Positions 14,725 through 22,766 of a stretch of 27,416 nt of DNA are shown piece by piece (position 1 is the stretch's first letter; each line of letters opens with the position of its first letter). The position numbers were made by a program, and so were the translations under genes. The stretch is from NCBI GenBank assembly GCA_964488675.1, contig CAZAWA010000020.1, forward strand, positions 1-27,416, in the 5' to 3' direction. Below the pieces are notes generated by a model, which saw only the letters and a list, made by a program, of their open reading frames with translations, did no database searches and was not told the DNA's origin. Source of the DNA: QZKY01 sp964488675. Lineage in GTDB: Bacteria; Pseudomonadota; Gammaproteobacteria; Burkholderiales; Burkholderiaceae_D.

Positions 14725-16186
14725 TCAAGTCCGGCCAGGCCAACCGGATTGGCTAAGTCAGCATAAATTCGGGCTTCATATGTCGGAGCAGGGACGTCTT
14801 GTGTCCATCGGCGACGGCATCGCCTGGATCAAGGGGCTGCCGTCGGCCGCCATTGACGAGATTCTCGAGATGGAGGACGGCAGCAGGGCGCTTGTGTTCC
14901 ATCTGGAAGAAGAATTGCTGGGCGCAATCGTGCTGCAGCAAGGCTCGGCATTGAGCGCGGGCAGCTCAGCCTACCACTCTGGCATGAGGCTCAGTATTGG
15001 CGTTGGCAAAGGGTTGTTAGGGCGGGTCGTTGACCCGATCGGCATGCCGCTTGACGGGCAAGGACCGGTCGATTTTGAAGGATACCGTGACATCGACGTG
15101 ATGTCGCCTTCCATTGTGACGCGCGACTTTGTCAACCGCCCTTTATACACCGGCAACAAAATCATCGACACGATGATCCCCGTCGGAAAAGGCCAGCGGC
15201 AACTCATCATAGGCGACAATGGGGTCGGAAAAAGCTCGATTGCGCTTGACGCCGTGCTCAACCAGAAAGGCAAAGGGGTCTATTGCGTTTACGTGGCTAT
15301 CGGGCAAAAGCGTTCAAGCGTCATCAGTACGATCGAGGTCTTGCGCGAATCCGGAGCAATGGACTACACCACCGTTGTCGTAGCCGAAGCGACAGCCGTT
15401 TCTGGACTGAAATACCTGGCTCCTTTCGCAGGTTGCGCCGTCGCGGAGCATTGGATGTGGCAGGGCAAGGATGCCCTGATTGTATACGACGACCTGACGG
15501 CCCACGCCCATGCTTACCGGGAGCTGTCCCTGCTTTTGCGCCGCCCCCCTGGGCGCGAGGCCTATCCGGGCGATATTTTCTATTTGCATTCCCGCCTGCT
15601 GGAACGTTCCACCCATTTGGCGCGCCTGCACGGAGGCGGCAGCATGACAGCCCTGCCTATCGTCGAAACCGAGCAGGGCGAGATCGCGTCCTATATCCCC
15701 ACCAATCTGATTTCCATTACTGATGGCCAGGTCTATCTTGATCAGTCCCTCTTTGCCAACGGGATTTTGCCGGCCATCGACGTGACTAAGTCAGTTTCGC
15801 GGATTGGCGGCAAAGCCCAGCATTCCAGGGTCAAGGACGAATCGGGCCGTATGAAGCTCGACTACCTCCAGTTTCTGGAGCTGGAAGTCTTCACCCGTTT
15901 CGGGTCGCAACTGGAAGCCTCAATGGAAAACAAGATCCGCCGAGGGCGGATTCTGCGCGAACTCTTGAAGCAGGACACCCGCATGCCCCTATCTGCGGAG
16001 TTCCAATTGGCCTGGATGATTGCCTACAATGAAGGGCTCTTTGACAACGTGCAGTCTCATGATATTCCTGATCGCCTTGCCAAGCTTAACAGTTTCGTCT
16101 CAGAGAGCGTCTTGACGCTCGAAGACGGCAGGCGGGATTGGCAAAATGCCGTTGTCGCGTGGATGAGCGAGATGACGACAGCATGA
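14699..16186 (+). CDS. atpA: N-ATPase alpha subunit
   Basis: A 495-residue non-catalytic nucleotide-binding subunit of F1. The ATG at 14699, inside the end of atpF, is preferred to the in-frame TTG at 14684 because GAAGAG lies at ribosome-site distance before it. The protein has an N-terminal beta-barrel with GRLVSIGDGIAWIKGLP, a P-loop reading GDNGVGKSS (most F-type alpha subunits have GDRQTGKT), YDDLTAHAHAYRELSLLLRRPPGREAYPGD, and the arginine-finger segment VTKSVSRIGGKAQ. The altered P-loop still fits nucleotide binding. Its stop overlaps the atpG start in an ATGA. Confidence 0.95.
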   Translation: MPAEQTTSDQVRPGQPDWLSQHKFGLHMSEQGRLVSIGDGIAWIKGLPSAAIDEILEMEDGSRALVFHLEEELLGAIVLQQGSALSAGSSAYHSGMRLSIGVGKGLLGRVVDPIGMPLDGQGPVDFEGYRDIDVMSPSIVTRDFVNRPLYTGNKIIDTMIPVGKGQRQLIIGDNGVGKSSIALDAVLNQKGKGVYCVYVAIGQKRSSVISTIEVLRESGAMDYTTVVVAEATAVSGLKYLAPFAGCAVAEHWMWQGKDALIVYDDLTAHAHAYRELSLLLRRPPGREAYPGDIFYLHSRLLERSTHLARLHGGGSMTALPIVETEQGEIASYIPTNLISITDGQVYLDQSLFANGILPAIDVTKSVSRIGGKAQHSRVKDESGRMKLDYLQFLELEVFTRFGSQLEASMENKIRRGRILRELLKQDTRMPLSAEFQLAWMIAYNEGLFDNVQSHDIPDRLAKLNSFVSESVLTLEDGRRDWQNAVVAWMSEMTTA

Positions 16187-17064
16187 GCAAGCGCGCACAA
16201 ATCAGGAAACGGATCGGCACGCTGAATGAAATCAGCGGGATCATGGACGCCATGAAAAATATCTCGTTGATAGAGTCGCACAAATTGGCCCGCTTTTTAG
16301 TCCATCAGCATCGCGCATTCGCTGGCGTTGAAGCAGCGGCCAGAGATTTCTTGGAATTTAACCCTGAGTTCAGGGACAGACTAAAAGCAGCTACGGGCAG
16401 CGTGATAGTAGCCGTGGGTTCACAAAGGGGGTTTTGCGGCGACTTCAACGAGTCACTTGCCGCGGCCGTACGACGATACTGGCATGAATCCCCGAATAAG
16501 CCGGTTGCCGTTTTAGTTCTGGGTCAGCGCCTCGGGGGGAAACTGGAGAAAGAGCCGTATGTGACGAACATTTCCGACGGGCCCAACGTGACTGAAGAAG
16601 TGCCCACCGTCATTGATCAGCTGATGAAGACACTGAATGCAATCCAGCAGCGTACCGAGCAGGAAGGGCTGCTGAATGTGGAGGTTTTAGCGCATCAAGA
16701 GGGAACAGTCGTGCCGCTTTCATCGCGCTCGATATTGCCGGATGCAGCAAGTATGACCACGTCCAGCAGTTATTGCCATGCCCCCTTGTTGCATCTTGCG
16801 CCCGCCGTATTTTTTGCCGACCTGATCCGGCATTATTTGTGGATGCGCATGCATGACATCTTCTATGCCTCTCTCATGGCCGAAAACCGGCGTCGGCTTC
16901 AGCACATGGAGGCAGCCTTGCAGCGCATGAAAGAGCGTACGGACATACTGCAACGTAAATATAACGCCCTTCGTCAGGAAGAAATCACCCAGGAAATCGA
17001 GTTGATCATATTGAGCAACAAGGCGATTCGGGTAGCACGTGCAACTTCTGCCAATCAGAAATGA
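16183..17064 (+). CDS. atpG: N-ATPase gamma subunit
   Basis: The rotor shaft of F1, 293 residues. The start is the ATG in the ATGA overlap with atpA. The N-terminal helix (KRIGTLNEISGIMDAMKNISLIESHKLAR) and the C-terminal helix (ITQEIELIILSNKAIRVAR) form the usual antiparallel coiled coil; between them is GSQRGFCGDFN, matching the family motif GSDRGLCGGLN. The middle domain is more divergent than in housekeeping gamma subunits. It is the last gene of the operon and converges on the HPF-like gene. A 7-bp inverted repeat (17088-17094 with 17111-17117) follows but has no T-run, so I do not call it a terminator. Confidence 0.92.
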   Translation: MSKRAQIRKRIGTLNEISGIMDAMKNISLIESHKLARFLVHQHRAFAGVEAAARDFLEFNPEFRDRLKAATGSVIVAVGSQRGFCGDFNESLAAAVRRYWHESPNKPVAVLVLGQRLGGKLEKEPYVTNISDGPNVTEEVPTVIDQLMKTLNAIQQRTEQEGLLNVEVLAHQEGTVVPLSSRSILPDAASMTTSSSYCHAPLLHLAPAVFFADLIRHYLWMRMHDIFYASLMAENRRRLQHMEAALQRMKERTDILQRKYNALRQEEITQEIELIILSNKAIRVARATSANQK

Positions 17065-17183
17065 ATCTTGTCTTTGATGCGTTAATACCTGTAATTGCTG
17101 TGCGAGATTCTTACAGGTGATGCTGGATCGGAATCTGCTTAACATTGAGTACGATAGAAAGCGCGCACATAGCATGCTGCGCC

Positions 17184-17543
17184 TCAAATATGAGACGATG
17201 CGATACGGCGAAGCACTGGGACGTTTACTGGCTGTACCGCATAGGATCGCTCCAGCGACCGCTCGACAACCCTCTCGATACGCCGTGCTGCACGGTCAAT
17301 CGCGCTATTGATGCTTGCACCAACTTCGGTCACGATCACGGTTGGCAGACCTGACAGTTTCAACTGGATTTGCACACACTTATCGATGCCTCCCCTTCTG
17401 GGTCCGTTCAAATCACTCATCCGTACGGTGATGAAGTGGATGCTGTTCTGCACATGCCCTAGTGCTATATCAAGGCGATCGTTGACGTATTCCCGCATTG
17501 ACGGGCTGGAATTGATGCCTTTGGCAATAATGGTTGATTTCAT
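17184..17543 (-). CDS. HPF/RaiA-family ribosome-associated protein
   Basis: A 119-residue protein of the S30EA/hibernation-factor superfamily, which binds the small ribosomal subunit and quiets translation under stress. The family pattern is visible: an N-terminal strand, SPSMREYVNDRLDIALGHV helix, VRMSDLNGPRRGGIDKCVQIQL, then SINSAIDRAARRIERVVERSLER. It has only the N-terminal domain, as in short HPF. The ATG at 17543 matches the usual beginning of the domain (MKSTIIAKG); starts at 17588 or 17570 would add residues without family support, and none has a strong ribosome site. It converges with atpG. Its presence inside a metal island suggests stress-linked dormancy (inference). Confidence 0.82.
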   Translation of the reverse strand: MKSTIIAKGINSSPSMREYVNDRLDIALGHVQNSIHFITVRMSDLNGPRRGGIDKCVQIQLKLSGLPTVIVTEVGASINSAIDRAARRIERVVERSLERSYAVQPVNVPVLRRIASSHI

Positions 17544-17674
17544 GGTTTCGTTATGGTTGATGAATATCATGAAGGTGTGCTGATGCATTCACAGGGCTTG
17601 GCTGACAATGACACGCTTTCATCCGCCACACCCAGACAACTGAATACATCAGCACAGTGGCCTTGGATTTACAG

Positions 17675-18046
17675 TCAATTGACGTTTTTTGCTACATAGA
17701 CTGTCACGCCATCAACTCCTGGGAAAATTTTGGATAGTGGGAAGACAGGTGTGCCCAAGGTGTCGAATTGCCAAATCAGTGCCTTGCCGCCGGCATTGAT
17801 CTGAACGGTTTCCATTTGCTCGACATTGAGGTACTTGGTGCCGCCGTCGATGTTGACGACACGGGTTGAGCCAGCATCTACGGCATAACCAAGCGGCGTC
17901 GATTGCCACGCTGGCTGTTGCTCGGATACGCTGACTTGGTTAAACAGACTGGTGGAGTCATCGTAATTGACTTGCGCCAATGCAGATGTGGTGCCTGCAA
18001 CGCCTACCAAAGCGATCAGGATCAAGCTTGCAAATTTGGTTTTCAT
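17675..18046 (-). CDS. CzcE-family periplasmic heavy-metal-binding protein
   Basis: A 123-residue secreted protein. The signal peptide is residues 1-24, cleaved after SALA. The mature part resembles CzcE of Cupriavidus metallidurans, a small copper-binding periplasmic protein: GGTKYLNVEQMETVQINAGG, IWQFDTLGTPVFPLSKIFPG and VTVYVAKN are the recognisable parts. CzcE binds copper and changes shape; that function is inferred here by family. It has a good ribosome site (AAGGA) and its own promoter, with the shared activator box at 18153-18109, so it is likely copper-induced. Identification is from memory of the family and not from a search. Confidence 0.75.
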   Translation of the reverse strand: MKTKFASLILIALVGVAGTTSALAQVNYDDSTSLFNQVSVSEQQPAWQSTPLGYAVDAGSTRVVNIDGGTKYLNVEQMETVQINAGGKALIWQFDTLGTPVFPLSKIFPGVDGVTVYVAKNVN

Positions 18047-18108
18047 AGGAGTTCCTTTTTAGTCATCAGGTTGAGTGAACCGGACGAATGTCGTCCGGCT
18101 GTGATAAC

Positions 18109-18153
18109 ACTATAGGCACCCCTGCCCGACAGGAAGGTGACGCGCAAATTACG
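18109..18153 (-). promoter_or_regulatory. Shared 11-bp direct-repeat activator box plus -10 (copy 3)
   Basis: Read on the minus strand, GTAAT, GTCAC and GTCGG recur at 11-bp spacing from base 18152 downward, with the -10 TATAGT at 18114-18109. It matches copy 1 at 23 of the first 29 bases, including GCGTCACCT and CTGTCGGG. The predicted transcript starts near 18102, about 56 bases before the CzcE-like gene. The upstream side also has a palindrome, ATTAC/GTAAT (18148-18163). Confidence 0.75.
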
Positions 18154-18182
18154 ATTGTGTAATCCCGGCGGATGCCGAGCAC

Positions 18183-19499
18183 TCACTCAAATTTGGCACG
18201 AACGAATACCATGAATGAAGTCGGATCACTGCCATAAACGCCACGCACGCCATCCGGCACGGCGTAGCGGCTAACTAGAGCGCCGACACCGACTTTTGTG
18301 TGCTTGAAACTTGCGAAGTCATAAACGCCACCCAGGCTCAGTTTGCCGACCTTGAAGACTTGGCCGTGTAGCGGCTCGTCTTCCTGGAATAGCTCTCCAT
18401 TTTCAACACGTTCGACACGACCAAACAAGGTATATCTTTCGCCTACCCTTAATGCCGATTCAAATAACCACCCATCCGTGCTTTCTCCTGGTTGCTTGCG
18501 GTTGCGTCCCCACGCCAAGGTACTTTGCAAGGTGTTGCTGCCGAATTGGTATTGATGACTGGCAGAAGCGGTGGTGCGTTTGATCGACACATCCGGTTCC
18601 AGGCCTTCAGGGCTCTTGAGTCGGCCGTGACTGATCTGCATCGACAAGTTTGGTGAAGGGTTCCATGTCACCCGCGCAGACGCTGAATCGAGTTTGCGCG
18701 TTTCGATGTTGTAGCGGTACTGATCGGGTTCGCGACCGTTGAAGACTGATCCTTCCAACTTGAGGTTGCGCCAGATGTAGCCGAGCGTGACCACACCGAA
18801 TGTGATGTGCGTTGAATCCAGCCAGTGATGGGTCAGCGGCGCTTCGGGATTGTCCAATGCGGAGTAACGGTGCATGAAGGCGGACGGCCCCAAAGCGGGT
18901 TCTCCGGGCAGGCCGACATACGCAAATACTGAGCTGTCGGTCGAAAGTGGCCGACTGTATGTTAACGCCAATTCCATCAACAGGTCGTGCGGGTGCTGCC
19001 GGTCAATCAGATGCGTCCTGCCATCAGCAGTCTCGCCGGTTTGGAATAGCAGCGGATAACCACTTTTGCCCATCAGTGGGTCGAGCGAAACCATGCCGCG
19101 CAGACCGAGCGTGCCGCCCGCGAACGGGCGCTGAGCCATGCCCATCAGCATGCTCTGGATAAATGTCTTGCTGTCGCCGCGCTGGCTGCCTTGATCGTCA
19201 TAAATCGCATTGATGTAACCATGCCACATGGTGCTCCATGAGCCACTGCTGCCATGGACGCCTTGCAGGGGTGTGGTGTCTGGTTGCCAACTTGTGCCGG
19301 AGGCTTCGCGCGACATTCCATAGGGGCCGTAAAAGCCGCGCATGGAAGCTGAGTGGGCGTCATGGCGGACTTGATCGAATGGTGGCGATTTGCTCTCTTC
19401 GCTGGCGGGAGGGGAGGTGTGTTGCTGATGATCCTGCGCATGCAGAGACAGGCTTATGAGCAGTCCCAAAAAAGTCGCATAAAACCGAAGGGGTTTCAT
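18183..19499 (-). CDS. Predicted outer-membrane beta-barrel protein of unknown function
   Basis: A 438-residue exported protein. The ATG at 19499 is chosen over the longer frame from 19520 because GGAGG lies seven bases upstream and the signal peptide (residues 1-21, cleaved near LHA-QD) begins there. After a His/Ser/Pro-rich linker (DHQQHTSPPASEE), the chain alternates polar and aromatic residues in many short strands (for example LEGSVFNGREPDQYRYNIE, FESALRVGERYTLFGRVERVEN) as in porin-like barrels; it ends with MVFVRAKFE. HLIDRQHPHDLLMEL near residue 175 has several histidines and may bind metal. I do not recognise a named family; it is not a CusC-type channel and has no TonB plug. Its position beside CzcE-like and DsbA-like genes suggests a role in metal or envelope stress. 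Confidence 0.75.
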   Translation of the reverse strand: MKPLRFYATFLGLLISLSLHAQDHQQHTSPPASEESKSPPFDQVRHDAHSASMRGFYGPYGMSREASGTSWQPDTTPLQGVHGSSGSWSTMWHGYINAIYDDQGSQRGDSKTFIQSMLMGMAQRPFAGGTLGLRGMVSLDPLMGKSGYPLLFQTGETADGRTHLIDRQHPHDLLMELALTYSRPLSTDSSVFAYVGLPGEPALGPSAFMHRYSALDNPEAPLTHHWLDSTHITFGVVTLGYIWRNLKLEGSVFNGREPDQYRYNIETRKLDSASARVTWNPSPNLSMQISHGRLKSPEGLEPDVSIKRTTASASHQYQFGSNTLQSTLAWGRNRKQPGESTDGWLFESALRVGERYTLFGRVERVENGELFQEDEPLHGQVFKVGKLSLGGVYDFASFKHTKVGVGALVSRYAVPDGVRGVYGSDPTSFMVFVRAKFE

Positions 19500-19675
19500 C
19501 GTTTCCTCCAGAAAGTTCACAAACAGAGAAAGTCAACGCATCACCGGACAGTGTGAATGGAAAAATACAATTCCGATATTAATCGAAGAAGAGCGGCTGT
19601 CATTACGATAGATCAAACGGCAATGATCAGATTAAAGCGGTCGAGATGAAGGTGCGAGAGGAAAGCTGACAAGAA

Positions 19676-19720
19676 TGTAATCGACCTGTTATGTGAGTGA
19701 CAGGTACGGCAAAGCATAAT
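19676..19720 (+). promoter_or_regulatory. Shared 11-bp direct-repeat activator box plus -10 (copy 4)
   Basis: TGTAAT (19676), TGTTAT (19687) and TGACAG (19698) are spaced 11 bp apart, with a near-consensus -10 CATAAT at 19715-19720, the same position as in the other copies. Overall identity to copy 1 is lower (15 of 29), so the case rests on the spacing and the GT-containing elements. Transcription would start near 19727, about 35 bases before the DsbA-like gene. Confidence 0.55.
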
Positions 19721-19761
19721 CACCGAAGCCTTCACTTGTAACCCTTAATCCGGATATACCT

Positions 19762-20502
19762 ATGAACATTTCACGCCGTACGCTATTGCTTATTCTCGGT
19801 GGATTAACGTTGAGCGCATGTACGTCATCGACAGACAAACCTACCGCCAATGCTCCAGCTTCACAAGGCTCAGACTTGGCGAAGACAGCACCACAACATC
19901 CCTCGGCAGAGTATACGGAGCTGGCTGTTCGACAACCGGCTGAAGTAGGCAAGAAGGTCGAGGTTGTCGAATTTTTTGGATATTTTTGTTCACACTGCAA
20001 ATCGTTCGATCCAGTACTGAGCGAGTGGGCCAAGAAAAATGCTGATCGCGTAGTATTCAAACGGGTGCCGGTTGCTTTCCGTGACAGCATGATCCCGCAA
20101 CAGCGCATGTACTATGCCCTTGAAGCGATGGGCAAACTGGATGATTTGCACGGGAAGATTTTTGATGCGATTCAGCTACAACGCTTATCGCTGGACAGCG
20201 ATCGTGCGATTTTCGACTACATCGGTAAGCAAAATATCGATGCGGCAAAATTCAAAGAGTTGTATGAATCCTTCGGCGTGCAGTCTCAGGCCAAAATGGC
20301 ATATGAAATGCAGCGGTCTTATAACATCAACAGCGTACCCAATATTGCTATAGATGGACGCTTCATCACCTCGGCCTCTCATGCCAGTCAGCGTCCGGGC
20401 GTTCAACGCACAGAGGAAGGCTTGCAAACTGCAACGCTGCAAATCATGGATGAGCTTGTCGCCAAGGTGCAAAGGGAACGGCTGTCCAGTGCTGCCGGGT
20501 GA
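19762..20502 (+). CDS. DsbA-like thiol-disulfide oxidoreductase lipoprotein with CSHC active site
   Basis: A 246-residue periplasmic lipoprotein. The signal sequence starts MNISRRTLLL and ends at the lipobox LSAC, with Cys20 lipidated. The thioredoxin-fold domain begins near residue 65 (VEVVEFFGYFCSHC); the active site is Cys76-Ser-His-Cys79, where typical DsbA has CPHC. The helical insert follows, then the cis-proline segment SVPNIAIDGRFIT that closes the active site. It most likely oxidises or shuffles cysteines of exported proteins; copper damages such bonds, so induction with copper genes is sensible. Ser in place of Pro in the motif should change the redox potential (inference). No ribosome site is strong. 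The gene is alone, with its own box at 19676, and converges on the transporter gene. Confidence 0.88.
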   Translation: MNISRRTLLLILGGLTLSACTSSTDKPTANAPASQGSDLAKTAPQHPSAEYTELAVRQPAEVGKKVEVVEFFGYFCSHCKSFDPVLSEWAKKNADRVVFKRVPVAFRDSMIPQQRMYYALEAMGKLDDLHGKIFDAIQLQRLSLDSDRAIFDYIGKQNIDAAKFKELYESFGVQSQAKMAYEMQRSYNINSVPNIAIDGRFITSASHASQRPGVQRTEEGLQTATLQIMDELVAKVQRERLSSAAG

Positions 20503-20600
20503 AAGTAACCTGATGCTTTCGATTAATCACGTGAAAAGCATTGATTTGTAGGACATACTTCGACCTAAGACGGCCGCTCAGTCACATGCTATCCAGTACA

Positions 20601-21731
20601 TCAGAATTTTATCCATCCACGCCGAAAAGCGTGAAACGCCAAGAATCCAAAAACTACAGCGACACCAACATTCAGAACGGTGAATGCAGCTGTTGCTAGA
20701 GCAATAAACCGTTCGGATTTTTCTGTACCTATGTCACGACCACCCAAAGCCAATTCTGTGCCTGCTAAGAATAGCACTACGCCAAGCACCGCCGGCGGGA
20801 ACAAAAGAAATAGGGTGGCAATTGAATCGGCAAAAAACAGCGCGAGAACTATTAGCAAGATACCGAGCATGACAGAAGCACCTCCTGTTCTTGCTCCAAA
20901 CTTGATGTGCCCAGCCATGCCTCCCGCACCGTGACATATCGGGATGCCTCCCAAAGCGCTGGAGCAGACATTCATTATTCCTGTAGAAAATGCAACCTCA
21001 CGCTCCGTGACTTTCCGCTCAGGGAAAAGACGGTTATTCTCCTCTGTGATGGCAATAAATGCATTGCCGAAGGTAAGGGGCAATTGCGGTAAGGCGAGTA
21101 ATAGTGCACCCATCCAAATGTCCTGCCAGCTTAGGTTCGGCCATGCGAATGTTGGTATCTGAAACACAGGCTTGATAAGGGCAAGTTCCTCCACGAGTGC
21201 AGGTTGTTGCACGATAGCGATGAAAGCACCAGCAATCATTAGCACAAACATGGCAGGCAGCCGTGAACGAGCCATCAGGATAAGCGTCATGGCGAGCAAG
21301 GCACCAGCCAGCAGCCAGCTTTGAAACATCCTCCGCAAACCTTCCAGCATAAAGCTGAAGCCCAGACCAAGAACAATCCCTGCCAATACCGGTTTTGGAA
21401 TCCACTTTGAGAAACGTTTGGCTAGGCCTGTGGCCGCCAAAACAAGCCATATCACGCCTGTTGCCAATCCTGCGCCAGTCACTATGGCAGGTGTTAACGT
21501 TGTAGCGCCGACAGTTTGCGTAATAGCTGCTGCACCAATGGCTTTCATTGGTTGCACGGGAAAGGGAGTTTTGAAGTGGAATCCGGCCACTATTAATGCG
21601 CCCCCCATCGCTAGAAAAATGCCAGACGGAGCCACTTTCAGGATTGAAATGTATGCAACAACGAATGGAATCAGCGTTCCAATATCACCAAAAGCACCCC
21701 CAAGTTCTATTAAGTCGAAGCGGTTTTTCAT
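20601..21731 (-). CDS. MOT1-family molybdate (or sulfate) transporter
   Basis: A 376-residue membrane protein with about ten hydrophobic segments. Two signatures of the MOT1 molybdate transporter family are present: LGGAFGDIGTLIPFVVAYIS near residues 9-28 and FPVQPMKAIGAAAI near 56-70. ICHGAGGMAGHIKFGARTGG in the second half is also conserved. The start is ATG 21731, where similarity begins; a TTG 12 bases upstream has a better-placed purine run (GAGAG) and could be used. MOT1 proteins import molybdate; the formate dehydrogenase-like molybdoenzyme on the same strand at 22767 would need it, which supports molybdate over sulfate. The neighbouring cys genes leave sulfate as an alternative. Confidence 0.87.
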   Translation of the reverse strand: MKNRFDLIELGGAFGDIGTLIPFVVAYISILKVAPSGIFLAMGGALIVAGFHFKTPFPVQPMKAIGAAAITQTVGATTLTPAIVTGAGLATGVIWLVLAATGLAKRFSKWIPKPVLAGIVLGLGFSFMLEGLRRMFQSWLLAGALLAMTLILMARSRLPAMFVLMIAGAFIAIVQQPALVEELALIKPVFQIPTFAWPNLSWQDIWMGALLLALPQLPLTFGNAFIAITEENNRLFPERKVTEREVAFSTGIMNVCSSALGGIPICHGAGGMAGHIKFGARTGGASVMLGILLIVLALFFADSIATLFLLFPPAVLGVVLFLAGTELALGGRDIGTEKSERFIALATAAFTVLNVGVAVVFGFLAFHAFRRGWIKF

Positions 21732-21836
21732 TTTGTTTTTCAAGTGAATCGCTCTCAATTGTCTGATGATAGTGCAACTTGCTAATTTATTAAAATGGCA
21801 TACAACTCGCAGGGGTGCCAACTTTCTGCGGTGATC

Positions 21837-22567
21837 TCAACCAGCCAAAGTAATAAACGCACAAAATAGTTCGGACAAGGCTTCGCCAATCATCACCAAC
21901 ACGGGCCCCTGCGCAGACGGCAGTCCTGCCTGAAGGGATCGCAAATCGATATGCAGTGTGCGCTGATTTTCAAGGCTGATGTTTTCTATCACTATCACCG
22001 GCGTGTCTGATGGGCGTCCGTTTTGCAGCAGACGCTCTGCGGTCAGTGCAGCTTCGCGCCCACCCATGTATTGCACCAGCGTGTCGCAGTCTGGCAAACG
22101 GGATTGTTCCGGTTCATCAGGCGCAGTGCTTGACGTGTAAAAGGCGACACTGCGCGCGACGCCGCGTTTGGTCAACGGAAGGGGACTGCACTGGCGGCGG
22201 CAAGTGCGGCCGTAATGCCGGGCACCACTTCATAAACGATACCTTCATCATCGAGCGCGCGCAATTCTTCGGCGGCGCGACCAAACAGCATCGGGTCGCC
22301 ACCTTTCAGACGAACCACGATTTTGTACTGGCGTGCGACATTGATCAACATTCGGTTGATGAATCGCTGAGTAGCAGATTTCTGACCACAACGCTTGCCG
22401 ACATTCATTTTGACTGCTTGCGGGCAGTGCGCCAGCATGTCATCTGTCACCGGCGCATCGTACAGAACGGCGTCTGCCTGCGCCAGCAAACGCGCGCCGC
22501 GCAATGTGATGAGATCTGCTGCGCCGAGACCTGCGCCAATCAGATAAACTTTACCAAAATCACTCAT
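21837..22567 (-). pseudogene. cobA: Uroporphyrinogen-III C-methyltransferase (SUMT), frameshifted
   Basis: SUMT makes precorrin-2 for sirohaem, the cofactor of sulfite reductase. The first half (from ATG 22567) has VYLIGAGLGAADLITLRGARLL, VRLKGGDPMLFGRAAEEL and YEVVPGITAALAAASA, then runs into a stop at 22172. The second half continues in another frame from about 22180 with PLTKRGVARSVAFYTSSTAPDE, DTLVQYMGG and VIVIENISL to 21837. Intact family members read straight through this join (GIPLTKRG), so one frameshift, near a CCCC run, splits the gene. Together the parts cover a full-length SUMT of about 240 residues, with no other damage seen. It is either a recent mutation or a sequencing error. 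In relatives SUMT follows cysN; here a cysN remnant precedes it directly. Confidence 0.85.
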
Positions 22568-22576
22568 GTTGTTCTC

Positions 22577-22725
22577 TCATTGTTCTTGGCGAATCATTAC
22601 GGCAGCAACTTTTTGGTATGCGGCTTGATCAATAAGAATGAAAACACCGATCAAGCGGTTAATGTCATAAAGATTTGCTGTCGTCGATTGCCACAAAGCG
22701 ATATTCTTGGATCTTCGATATTTAA
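22577..22725 (-). pseudogene. Remnant of a cysN 3' end
   Basis: The reading frame ending 10 bases before SUMT encodes YDINRLIGVFILIDQAAYQK and then VAAVMIRQEQ. This aligns with the last residues of CysN in the window (YDNNRANGAFILIDQVTHQT, VAAGMIRLG). Further upstream, similarity seems to continue in a second frame (LNIEDPRISL against LNDIARIGI), so the remnant is also frameshifted. The DNA has diverged strongly from the intact cysN at 25688, especially at third codon positions, and is much more AT-rich. It is therefore not a fresh duplication. The rest of the gene is missing; the formate dehydrogenase gene begins where it should continue. Confidence 0.65.
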
Positions 22726-22766
22726 ACAATCTATTTGAATACAAGATGGTTGATTCAGAGGATGAT

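Noticed and set aside
17088..17117. Inverted repeat after atpG as a terminator
   Set aside because: The 7-bp stem has a 16-base loop and no T-run on either strand.
17117..17311. Plus-strand 64-residue frame after atpG
   Set aside because: It runs antisense to the HPF-like gene, starts at GTG without a ribosome site, and has no family resemblance.
19499..19640. A further copy of the activator box before the outer-membrane protein gene
   Set aside because: CGTAAT and a distant TATTTT occur on the minus strand, but the second and third repeats are missing and the spacing is off by one.
22010..22738. Long plus-strand frame of 242 residues opposite SUMT
   Set aside because: The minus strand carries clear SUMT and cysN similarity; the plus frame has no recognisable motifs.
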